The translations under genes and the position numbers were made by a program. A model generated the notes under the pieces. It was not told the DNA's origin. It worked only from the letters and a program-made list of their open reading frames with translations, and searched no databases. From assembly GCA_029260735.1 (NCBI GenBank), contig JAJDCR010000082.1, positions 41,902 to 105,901 of the forward strand: a DNA stretch of 64,000 nt. Direction: 5' to 3'. This document shows, one piece after another, positions 36,759 to 44,598 of the stretch. Positions within the stretch are counted from its first letter, which is position 1. Each line of letters starts with the position of its first letter. Origin of the DNA: Planctomycetota bacterium. GTDB lineage: Bacteria; Planctomycetota; Uabimicrobiia; Uabimicrobiales; Uabimicrobiaceae.

Positions 36759-37339
36759 TTTTCTCTCAATTGTCGATGGAATTTTTCTCTTAAAGAAAAG
36801 AAAAATTCTTGGTACTTGGGTGATTTGTAATCAGGATAAGTCCACTCATAAAATTTGAATGCTCTTTTTTCATAGGAAAAAGTTACTTCTGCATATATAC
36901 CTTTGCTCAAGTAGATACGATGAGAGTAATCTTTGGTTGTTGCTAAAACAACCTTTGCTAAATCAAGATATCCTGGATCTAAGTTTATCGGTCTAGTAGG
37001 AGGAGAATGTTTTTTGGCGATCTCCTCCTCTAGTTGATTTGTCTCTATTTTAATTTGACTAATTTGATCAGGATAGATAAGTTTTTCAAAAGAAATAAAT
37101 TTTCTGAATAAAGATGGTCCCATTTCTTTTTCATAGTGATTTGTGAACTGGAAATCCCAACGGGTTGCTTCTTCCTCTGCTTCTTTTGCTTCTTTATTAA
37201 GAAGGCCAAGAGAACTAAGAGGGTCAAGAGGGCCATACTTTTTTTTCAAAATCTCAATGGCTTGTTCTAAAACAAAAACTTGGCTGTAGAGTATCCCCAC
37301 AAATAACTTAACCTTTAATGTTTTTTTTATTTTCCCCAC
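36755..37339 (-). CDS. DUF4416 family protein
   Basis: The 194 residues match the DUF4416 pattern: KLFVGILYS at the start, NHYEKEMGPSLFRKF (about 67-81), INLDPGYLDLAKVVLATTKD (about 118-137) and GIYAEVTFSYEKRAF. It is soluble and cytoplasmic, with length normal for the family. The function of the family is unknown. It is transcribed against the GTPase operon, overlapping the Roadblock gene by 4 bp at the 3' ends. Confidence 0.88.
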   Translation of the reverse strand: MGKIKKTLKVKLFVGILYSQVFVLEQAIEILKKKYGPLDPLSSLGLLNKEAKEAEEEATRWDFQFTNHYEKEMGPSLFRKFISFEKLIYPDQISQIKIETNQLEEEIAKKHSPPTRPINLDPGYLDLAKVVLATTKDYSHRIYLSKGIYAEVTFSYEKRAFKFYEWTYPDYKSPKYQEFFFSLREKFHRQLREN

Positions 37340-37524
37340 TTACAATATCTCCTCAAAAACCTTCCTGACAGTTTTCCTCAAAATTAGGCAACTCAAACTT
37401 TTAGATTTTGTAAAAAGTATAATACAAAAAAAAATAGAATTTAGCTATAGAAATCGTTTGAAAAGTATGAGTTATAAAGGGCTTTTGACCATAAAACTTA
37501 TTATTATATAGACGGAGTAATACA

Positions 37525-40500
37525 ATGGGCTTTGGCGGAAGTTTAGATAGCGTTTCCTTTGCTGATTTGCTGAATACTTTGTGTAAAGTAAACAAAGAAG
37601 GTACTCTCGTTGTTTCTAACGAAAATAGAAAAAAAATGATTCACTTTGGTGATAATGGAGTAAATTTGGTTGGGGGAGTGAAACGCTTAGAGTTAGGAGA
37701 AATTCTAGTTCGTGAGAAGAAAATTCAAGAGTGGGAATTCAAATCAGCTTTAGAAGAGAAAGATAGAACAGGTCAAAATTTAGAATTTATTTTTGTTAGC
37801 CAAGGGTGGGTAACGCAAGAAGATATTGAACAAGTTATTTGTAACCATATTGAAGAAGAGATTTGTGATATTTTTTTCTGGGAGAATGCTTCTTTTAATT
37901 TTACAGAAGGATCTTTTGAGGAAGAGACTTTGGAGGGAGAGGATGGCCCGGTTAACTTTACTTTTGATGTTCAGAGTCTGCTCTTTCGAATGGCTCAAAA
38001 TGCGGAAGAATGGGAAGAAATTCGTCAAAACATCCCCTCTTTAAACACAGTTTTAGTGGCTGTTTCTGATGATATAGAACCGGATGTGGAACTTATAGAG
38101 TCTTTTGGAGTTATCATACAGCTACTAGATGGCACTAACGATATTAATGATGTCATCGCGAGCACAAAACTGTCGATTTTGGAGGCTTGTCGCACTTTAT
38201 CTATGATTGTGGAGAGAGGACTCGCTCAAAGTGCGACTTATGATCAACTTCTTTCTCAGGCTCAAAGTTGTCGCGACTTAGGACAAATACAAAAGCAGAT
38301 ACAGTTGTTAAAGTTGGCTTTAAAATCAGATTTACCTTCTCCTGATAACGAAATTCTTTTGCAAATAGCCCAAGCCTATGAGGCCATAGGAAATAGAGAT
38401 GAAGCGGTGAAAAACTATTGCTCTGTGGGAGATGCTACTGCACGAGATGAACCAAAGCAAGCCATCAAGCTCTATGAGATAGCTATAGAAATGGATTCTG
38501 AAGCGACTTTGCCTAGAGAGAGAATTATCGATGTTGCTATCCAAGTAAATGATGAGGCCAAGGAAATTTTTCACGGCCGAAAGTTGGCTCACCTTTATCA
38601 TTCTAAAGGAAAACTAACAGAATCTTTAGATCTGAGTCGAAACTTTCTTCGTCGTCGTCCTGAAGATATTGATTTTCGTGAAATTGTTGTGAAAATTTAT
38701 CTAGATAGGGGAGAGACTGACAAAGTTATTTACGAATACGAAGAGATGGCTAGTCTTTTAGATAAAAACATCCAATCTCCTGCTTATCGTAAGGTCTTAG
38801 AAAATATTTTAAATTTAGCTCCTGAGCGCGCAGACATTCAGAAACTACTTAGAGATGTAAATAAAACGCTTTTTTGGCAGAAACATCGAAAAAATATACT
38901 ATCTGTTTTTGGAGTTGTTTTGGGAATTATTCTTTGGTTTGCCTATAGTTGGTACTACGAAGCTCAAGCTAGCTCTCTTTACCAATTTGCAGAGAAGTGT
39001 TTTGAATTACAACAGTTTGATAAAGCGCGAGAGTATAGCGATCAAATTATTACTAGCTATCCAGGTAGTTTAGTGAAAGAGAAGGCTGAAAGTATCATCA
39101 CTCAGATAGATGCTTACCAACAGGAGCTTTTGCAGCAAAAAAGAGCACGTCAGGAAGAACTTGAAAATCGTTTAAAACAAAACTCTCAAAGAGTCGAAGA
39201 AAGAATTATGGCTGGTTTCTTAGATGAAGCTGAGATGGATCTAGAAAACTATGCTCGAGAGTATCTAGATCAAAAATGGGATAAACTCAGACCTAAAATA
39301 GCGGCCTCTGATTCTGAGATGAGAGTTCTTATTCAGAAAAAGCGCATTGAGAAGTCGGAAGAAGAAGCACTTAGTCAATACAAGGAAGCAGAAGACTTAG
39401 GCAAAGCAGGTAAATGGGAAGAAGCTCAGAAAAAATTTCGTAGCTTACGGAATCATCCTACCTTAGGAAGTAAAGCGCGAGAATTTGAAACAAAATTAAC
39501 CCAAGAAATCTATATAGATCTTCGAAGAAAAATTAAAAAATCAATTACTCAGGCGTCCAGTTTACACAACGAGAGAAAATATACCTCTGCCTTAGAAGAG
39601 TATAGGGAAACATTAATTTTTGTAGAACGAATTCAGAAAATAGGAATATCAAAGCAGTTAGAAAAATTAGACATTGAACATCAAAGCAAGTTGGCTGCGA
39701 GAGGAGTTTCCGAAATAGAGAAGCTCTTTGGTGTTGTGAAAAAACTGATGCAGGAGAGCGAGTTACTTTTGGCAGAATCACAGAGTCTTCAAGTGAAAAA
39801 ACAGGAAGAGGAAAGTGATGCAAAGACTCGAGAAGCCTTTCAGAAAATGCTTCAAATAGCGACAGACCCAGATATGTCAGTAACTCCTTTTGCCACGAAT
39901 GCTCTTTTGCCGATTAAAGTTGTTACTTTACCTGCCGGAGCTAAAATTAAAGGGACTAACCTAGTAACTCCTTGTCACTATGGCATTAAATCAGAGGATA
40001 GTGTCGAGTTAACGATCACCCATGAGGGATTTGATGAAGAAAAGATCCAGCTAAAGAAAGATATGGATCCCGTAAAACGAATTTCTTTAAAAAAGACAAA
40101 ACTTTGGGATTATGCTTTGTCTTCGGGAGTTTTCTGGGCAGAACCTAATGTGGTGAAAAGTGATTTAATTTTAACTAGCCGATCAGGTAAAGTGTTAGCT
40201 TTAAATATCAAGCAACGAAAGCTTTGGGAATTTTCCACGACCAAAGGTCTAGGGGATATCATTGGAGAAATTACTCCCTACGAAAATGGACTTTATTTTG
40301 GAAGTAATGATAACTATGCCTATGGCATCTATTCTCAGACGGGAAAAGAAATATGGAGATACAAAGCAGAGAGTTTTATCCAAGTTAAGCCTGCTGTTGA
40401 TGAAGAAAAAGTCTACTTTGGAACTATCAGCGGTACCTTCTATTGTCTAGATCGAAAAACGGGTGAACGAATTTGGGGATACCGATTGAGCGACTCTATT

Positions 40501-41073
40501 AAAACAAACCCTCTTTTCTTGGGTCGTTTAATTGTTTTTGGTACCAAAAATGGTTACTTGGTAGGCCTTGATGCCATAAGCGGAAAACGACGTTGGGCCA
40601 CTAAGCTTCAAGGAGGAGTTCTTACTAAAATGACTCTTAGTGGGAATGATCTTTTTGTTTGCACCGATTTGGGGTATATTTATTGTATTGATGCTGAAAG
40701 TAAGAAAAATCGCTGGCGTAAAAAACTAGAGGGGAAATGTGAAGGGCACGTTGTTACTCTGGGAAATAAGGTTTACCTTGTGACTGTTAATGGGTACGCT
40801 TATTGTTTGCAGAGAAATGATGGAAGTAATGTTGCCCAAAAGAACTTTCAATCAGACAGTGAGATTTATAGTAGCCCTGCTTACTCTCGAAACAATGACA
40901 AGATTTACTTCGGAGATATGAACGGCTGGGTTTATGCTCTGGATGTCTATGATTTAGAAATTACTTGGAAGCAAAAGTTGAGTGAAAAAGGGATCCATGC
41001 AGATTTAGTGATTGAAAAAGGGATTTTGTACGTGGCGAGTGAAGAGGGCATTATATACGCTTTTAAAGAATAA
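37525..41073 (+). CDS. DUF4388-TPR-TM-PEGA-PQQ propeller protein (second copy)
   Basis: The 1182 residues have the same layout as the protein at 30141. DUF4388-like sequence at about 1-165 (GGSLDSVSFADLLNTLC, GTLVVSNENRKKMIHF) is followed by a helical region and TPRs to about 445, a membrane helix (about 459-480, NILSVFGVVLGIILWFAYSW), a long coiled section, a PEGA-like domain (about 800-850) and a PQQ-type propeller (about 862-1182) with blades such as EKVYFGTISGTFYCLDRKTGERIW. The two proteins look like diverged paralogues. This one lies on the far side of the GTPase/Roadblock operon, suggesting that both are receptors or scaffolds for it. Confidence 0.87.
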   Translation: MGFGGSLDSVSFADLLNTLCKVNKEGTLVVSNENRKKMIHFGDNGVNLVGGVKRLELGEILVREKKIQEWEFKSALEEKDRTGQNLEFIFVSQGWVTQEDIEQVICNHIEEEICDIFFWENASFNFTEGSFEEETLEGEDGPVNFTFDVQSLLFRMAQNAEEWEEIRQNIPSLNTVLVAVSDDIEPDVELIESFGVIIQLLDGTNDINDVIASTKLSILEACRTLSMIVERGLAQSATYDQLLSQAQSCRDLGQIQKQIQLLKLALKSDLPSPDNEILLQIAQAYEAIGNRDEAVKNYCSVGDATARDEPKQAIKLYEIAIEMDSEATLPRERIIDVAIQVNDEAKEIFHGRKLAHLYHSKGKLTESLDLSRNFLRRRPEDIDFREIVVKIYLDRGETDKVIYEYEEMASLLDKNIQSPAYRKVLENILNLAPERADIQKLLRDVNKTLFWQKHRKNILSVFGVVLGIILWFAYSWYYEAQASSLYQFAEKCFELQQFDKAREYSDQIITSYPGSLVKEKAESIITQIDAYQQELLQQKRARQEELENRLKQNSQRVEERIMAGFLDEAEMDLENYAREYLDQKWDKLRPKIAASDSEMRVLIQKKRIEKSEEEALSQYKEAEDLGKAGKWEEAQKKFRSLRNHPTLGSKAREFETKLTQEIYIDLRRKIKKSITQASSLHNERKYTSALEEYRETLIFVERIQKIGISKQLEKLDIEHQSKLAARGVSEIEKLFGVVKKLMQESELLLAESQSLQVKKQEEESDAKTREAFQKMLQIATDPDMSVTPFATNALLPIKVVTLPAGAKIKGTNLVTPCHYGIKSEDSVELTITHEGFDEEKIQLKKDMDPVKRISLKKTKLWDYALSSGVFWAEPNVVKSDLILTSRSGKVLALNIKQRKLWEFSTTKGLGDIIGEITPYENGLYFGSNDNYAYGIYSQTGKEIWRYKAESFIQVKPAVDEEKVYFGTISGTFYCLDRKTGERIWGYRLSDSIKTNPLFLGRLIVFGTKNGYLVGLDAISGKRRWATKLQGGVLTKMTLSGNDLFVCTDLGYIYCIDAESKKNRWRKKLEGKCEGHVVTLGNKVYLVTVNGYAYCLQRNDGSNVAQKNFQSDSEIYSSPAYSRNNDKIYFGDMNGWVYALDVYDLEITWKQKLSEKGIHADLVIEKGILYVASEEGIIYAFKE

Positions 41074-41085
41074 AGGAGCCTAAAA

Positions 41086-41757
41086 ATGGATCGGCGCAAT
41101 TTTCTCAAAGCAGGAATCATTGGGGGAGCATCTGGTATAATCTCTGGCTCTGCCCAAGCGGATCCTGTCTCTAAGTTAAACCCTACTCCTAAGGAGATTA
41201 AGGGCCCATTTTATCCTGTTATTGCTCAAAAAGACAAAGACTTTGATCTAACTCAAGTCGAAGGAAAAAAAGAGGTCGCTCAAGGAGTCGTGGTCATTAT
41301 CGAAGGAAAAGTTCTTGATACAGAAGGTAATCCCATTGAAGACGCAACGGTTGATCTTTGGCAAGCGAATGCTGCGGGAAGGTATCGTCATCCCCATGAC
41401 TCTACGGAAGCACCTTTAGATCCTAATTTCCAAGGTTGGGCTATTGTTCCGAGTGGAAAAGAGGGGGTGTTTCGCTTTAAAACAGTCTACCCAGGAAGCT
41501 ACTCTGTCTCTAAAACATGGAGCCGACCTCCCCATATTCACTTCAAAGTAACAAAGAGAGGATACATTGATCTTATCACTCAGATGTATTTTCAGAATCA
41601 TGAACTCAATAAAATTGATCGTTTGCTTGGGCGGAAGAGCAAAGAGGAAAGAAAACTCATGATCGCGGTTAAAGTTAAAGACAAAAATAAAGATAAAAAT
41701 AAAGATAAAAATAAGCCAGAGATTTATAGCTACAATATTATCTTGGAAAAAGTTTGA
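41086..41757 (+). CDS. Tat-exported intradiol ring-cleavage dioxygenase-like protein
   Basis: The 223 residues start with a twin-arginine signal (MDRRNFLKAGIIGGASGI, cut near AQA). The mature protein resembles protocatechuate 3,4-dioxygenase: IKGPFYP (38-44), GKVLDTEGNPIEDATVDLWQA, and the four likely iron ligands Tyr100 (GRYRHP), Tyr139 (PGSY), His150 and His152 (PPHIHF). Such enzymes cut catechols with Fe(III). Export is unusual for the family. The C-terminus has a tandem DKNKDKNKDKNK encoded by a repeated 12-bp unit. It begins 12 bp after the propeller gene and has an AAAGGAG ribosome site. Confidence 0.88.
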   Translation: MDRRNFLKAGIIGGASGIISGSAQADPVSKLNPTPKEIKGPFYPVIAQKDKDFDLTQVEGKKEVAQGVVVIIEGKVLDTEGNPIEDATVDLWQANAAGRYRHPHDSTEAPLDPNFQGWAIVPSGKEGVFRFKTVYPGSYSVSKTWSRPPHIHFKVTKRGYIDLITQMYFQNHELNKIDRLLGRKSKEERKLMIAVKVKDKNKDKNKDKNKPEIYSYNIILEKV

Positions 41758-41940
41758 TTAGAGACATGTTCTCGTAGGATGCTTCTAACAAAGAAATTAA
41801 CAACAACAAGGAGCATTCTATTTTAATCCATCACAAGTCTATCCCTACCCGCCTAAAAATAAACTTCCTTCTCCTAATTTTTAGCAAATATTTTTGACGA
41901 AGAATCAGTCTAATAAAGTATGCCGAAAAAGGAGACCACT

Positions 41941-42255
41941 ATGAAAGTTTTTTTAGATGATCAGCGGCCTACTCCTGCAGGGTGGATATCCGCAAGATGG
42001 CCGGAAGAAGTAATTGATTTTCTGCAAACAGGAAAAGTTGTTGAGATCAGCTTAGACCATGATTTGGGAGATGATAATCATGGTACTGGCTATGATGTTT
42101 TGTTATGGTTAGAAGAACAAGTAGCAATGAACAATTTTTCTCCCCCTAAGTGCTCTGTACATTCAGCCAACAGCTCAGCTCGTCTAAAGATGATACAAGC
42201 AATTGCTAGTATAGATAAGCTTTCAAACTTAAAAACCGATGAAGAAAAGTCATAG
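41941..42255 (+). CDS. cREC (cyclic-phosphate processing receiver-like) domain protein
   Basis: ATG 41941 is used because AAGGAG lies just before it (an in-frame ATG at 41920 has no such site). The 104 residues match the single-domain receiver-like family called cyclic-phosphate processing receiver domain: MKVFLDDQRPTPAGW at the start, EISLDHDLGDDNHGTGYDVLLWLEE in the middle in two parts, and VHSANSSARLKM. The Asp residues of the DD and DHDLGDD blocks would bind metal or phosphate. Its biochemical role is not established. It begins a set of small plus-strand genes. Confidence 0.82.
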   Translation: MKVFLDDQRPTPAGWISARWPEEVIDFLQTGKVVEISLDHDLGDDNHGTGYDVLLWLEEQVAMNNFSPPKCSVHSANSSARLKMIQAIASIDKLSNLKTDEEKS

Positions 42256-42264
42256 GAAAAGAAA

Positions 42265-42564
42265 ATGTGGTTTGAAATAGCAATCGTTTCGAGTATATTT
42301 GCTGTGGGAAATATATTTTTCGGCCACTTTGAGAAAGGTACTCCTAAAGGAAAAAGGTTAGCAAAGTTTTTTATTTTTTTAGGTTTAGCTGTCTTTGTTT
42401 CAGGTACTTTCGGAAAATTTTGTTTTTTTGTTTTTTTGGGAACTATACTATTATTCCCGCTAATTATACATGTTTGGTGGTTGCCTAAGCATGGAATTAA
42501 TGGTTGGACAGGCGAACCCAAAGAAAAATACTACGAACTTAGAGGTTGGGAAATCAATCAATAG
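42265..42564 (+). CDS. small membrane protein of unknown function
   Basis: The 99 residues have two or three membrane helices (about 3-20, 34-52, 53-70) and a conserved-looking end (WWLPKHGINGWTGEPKEKYY). It lies 9 bp after the cREC gene with AGGAAAAG as ribosome site, so it is co-transcribed. I do not recognise a family with a known role. Confidence 0.72.
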   Translation: MWFEIAIVSSIFAVGNIFFGHFEKGTPKGKRLAKFFIFLGLAVFVSGTFGKFCFFVFLGTILLFPLIIHVWWLPKHGINGWTGEPKEKYYELRGWEINQ

Positions 42565-42663
42565 AGCAAAAATTATAAGCAGAGCATAAATGTTTTTTCT
42601 GGAGAAAGAACATAATCAGGAATTTATAACAACGGAGCCATTCGTGAAGTTAGGAGCTATCCC

Positions 42664-43284
42664 ATGTTATTCTCCATTTTTAAAAAAAAATCCCCCCTTA
42701 CTCCCGAAGAGGAGTTTTGGAGTTGGTTTAGTGAAAATGAAGAGAGATTGTATGAATTTGAGCAGGATCAAGATAAGGTTTTTGGAGATCTTGCTGAGGA
42801 AATGAAAAAAGTAGACCCTGACTTAGTTTTTGAGTTTAGCCTAGTTTTGAATGAGGGAAAAAGAGAATTTGTTATTAGTGCCGGGGGAATACAATCTGCT
42901 TTTTCCTCTGCAGAAAAACTACATGCTGCTGCGCCTGACTTAGAACGCTGGATGTGGGTAAAATTTCGTCCGCGCCGGAGTCCCTTAATGAAGGTAAATA
43001 TCGGAGATGCTACTATTGATCCTGATGAGGTTCATTATCTAATGGCTGAAGATGGCGATAAAGTGGGGCTAGTTCTGTTCTTTGAAGACTACAATGAGCC
43101 CAATGAAAATCTCTTTTCGATAGTTGCTTACTCTCTCTTGGACCAAGCTCTAGGAGAGTATGCAGTGGAAACTCAAGTTGGGTTTATCGAATTTGAAGGA
43201 CGAGACTGTGAACATTTTTCCCAGGCTTTTCCTCTGAAAGAATTAGCGGGATCATTTGATGAATACTGGTCTAAGAAAGATTAG
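42664..43284 (+). CDS. soluble protein of unknown function
   Basis: The 206-residue acidic protein has no signal or membrane helix. ATG 42664 is preceded by AGGAG. It starts with a helical segment (PEEEFWSWFSENEERLYEFE), followed by alternating strands (LVFEFSLVLNEGKREFVISAGG, WMWVKFRPRR). This pattern resembles a family of uncharacterised DUF695-like proteins, but I cannot confirm it. It is 24 bp before the FCP1-like phosphatase, on the same strand. Confidence 0.72.
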   Translation: MLFSIFKKKSPLTPEEEFWSWFSENEERLYEFEQDQDKVFGDLAEEMKKVDPDLVFEFSLVLNEGKREFVISAGGIQSAFSSAEKLHAAAPDLERWMWVKFRPRRSPLMKVNIGDATIDPDEVHYLMAEDGDKVGLVLFFEDYNEPNENLFSIVAYSLLDQALGEYAVETQVGFIEFEGRDCEHFSQAFPLKELAGSFDEYWSKKD

Positions 43285-43307
43285 AATAGCTTGATACTGC
43301 TTAAAAA

Positions 43308-43853
43308 ATGGATAAAAAACTAATTGTTTTAGATCTGGATGAGACTCTTATTTATGCGAAAGAAGAAGAATTATCTATTCCATATGACTTTAAGACAAGT
43401 TTATACTTCGTTTATAAACGCCCTTACATGAAAGAGTTTTTAAACTTTTGCCTAGAGAATTTTAAGGTAGCCGTATGGACGTCTTCGGGAGAAGATTATG
43501 CCCAAGCTATTGTCAGAAAACTTTTTTCTAAAAATTATCCTCTAGAGTTTGTTTGGGCTCGCCAAAGATGTATTCAGTCGTTTGATCCAGAGAGTTTAGA
43601 CTATCTGTGGGTAAAGGATCTAAAAAAAGTTAAACGGCGAGGGTATAAACTAGAACAAGTAATTATGATCGACGATACTCCTGCTAAATTAAGGAGAAAC
43701 TATGGAAACTTAGTTCGAGTATCTCCTTTTGAGGGAAGCCAAGTAGATAAGGAATTACTATTTTTGATGGACTATCTTAAGCTTCTTCTCAAAGAAGAAA
43801 ACATTAGGGCTGTCGAAAAACGCAATTGGAAAGCTAAGTTTTATTCCCTGTAA
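43308..43853 (+). CDS. FCP1/NLI-interacting-factor-like HAD phosphatase
   Basis: The 181 residues contain the FCP1-type HAD signature DLDETL with nucleophile Asp9 and acid/base Asp11, followed by KRPYMKEFLNF, the motif II VWTSSG and motif III/IV MIDDTP. These are the features of the CTD-phosphatase (NIF) family, which is mainly eukaryotic. The protein should hydrolyse phosphoesters; the substrate is unknown. Its length is the catalytic core only, without a BRCT domain. Confidence 0.88.
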   Translation: MDKKLIVLDLDETLIYAKEEELSIPYDFKTSLYFVYKRPYMKEFLNFCLENFKVAVWTSSGEDYAQAIVRKLFSKNYPLEFVWARQRCIQSFDPESLDYLWVKDLKKVKRRGYKLEQVIMIDDTPAKLRRNYGNLVRVSPFEGSQVDKELLFLMDYLKLLLKEENIRAVEKRNWKAKFYSL

Positions 43854-44598
43854 AATCCCCTAACTATCCTTTCATAAACTCCGCTCTTTTCTTTTTTCTG
43901 TAATAACTACTCATTGTTTTTTCCCTATGCTATAATCAATTTCCCTAGGACTTCATCCTAGGCTGAGTTGTGTTGTCCTTTCAGGACAAAGAATTTTTTT
44001 TTGGTCTATCTTAACATGGAGAAAAAGAAGTTTGATTTTGTAATGTAAATCCCTCCAACTATTCATTGAAAGCTCGGGGTGGTTAAAATTTTAGATTTTT
44101 TATGCCTTTTGCTCGGGTGAGGTTTTGGTGGAAACGAAAGATTGTAACCGAGATTAGGGGGTAAATGCACAAAAAATGCACGATAGGGTTGCGTGAAGAA
44201 ATATAGCAAATTCTTTGTCCTGAAAGGACAACACAACCCAGCCTAGGACGAAGTCCTAGGAATATTGAATACCAATATTCCTGGCCCTGAAGGGGCGTAA
44301 TAATTTAGAATATTTCGCCCCTTCAGAGTGTATTGGGGATACAATACATAATCCCAGGGGTTTTCAACGTATTCGATAACCTAACGTAATGATGTATAAC
44401 GATCACACAAACCCTTATATTGAAAAATGCCAAATTTTCCATTTCAAAATCTTGTGTATAAAAATAAGGGTTAAAAACCCAGGGCTATTCACGTTAATCC
44501 CCTTCGGGGATGGATTACACCTAAATTTTGGTTCTTATTTCAAGAGCAATCCAGCCAAGTCCTTCACTATACTTTTTCTAGCATTAGGAACCTGCCTT
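43854..44598. other. gene-free region holding inverted-repeat element 1
   Basis: This 745-bp region is filled mainly by the inverted-repeat element at 43944-44260 and its conserved 3' flank up to about 44340. An open frame upstream of ATG 44599 (44389-44598) reads into the oxidoreductase but has no ribosome site and does not look like protein sequence. I find no gene here. Confidence 0.65.
43944..44260. repeat. inverted-repeat element 1 (50-bp arms, covarying hairpins)
   Basis: Arms 43944-43993 and 44211-44260 are inverted repeats with 48 of 50 bases matching. Each arm contains hairpin 1 (CCTAGGA...TCCTAGG), the linker CTG(A/G)GTTGT, and hairpin 2 (GTCC-TTTCA-GGAC). About 217 bp of AT-rich sequence lies between the arms. 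The flank after it (44261-44340) contains a further hairpin of the CCCCTTCA type. Compare the element at 63304-63607. Confidence 0.85.

Noticed and set aside
42590..42805. 71-residue plus-strand ORF
   Set aside because: It overlaps the real gene at 42664 in another frame and has no domain or ribosome site.
44389..44598. N-terminal extension of the FAD oxidoreductase to ATG 44389
   Set aside because: It has no ribosome site and no family resemblance, and comes from repeat-adjacent DNA; ATG 44599 fits the family start.
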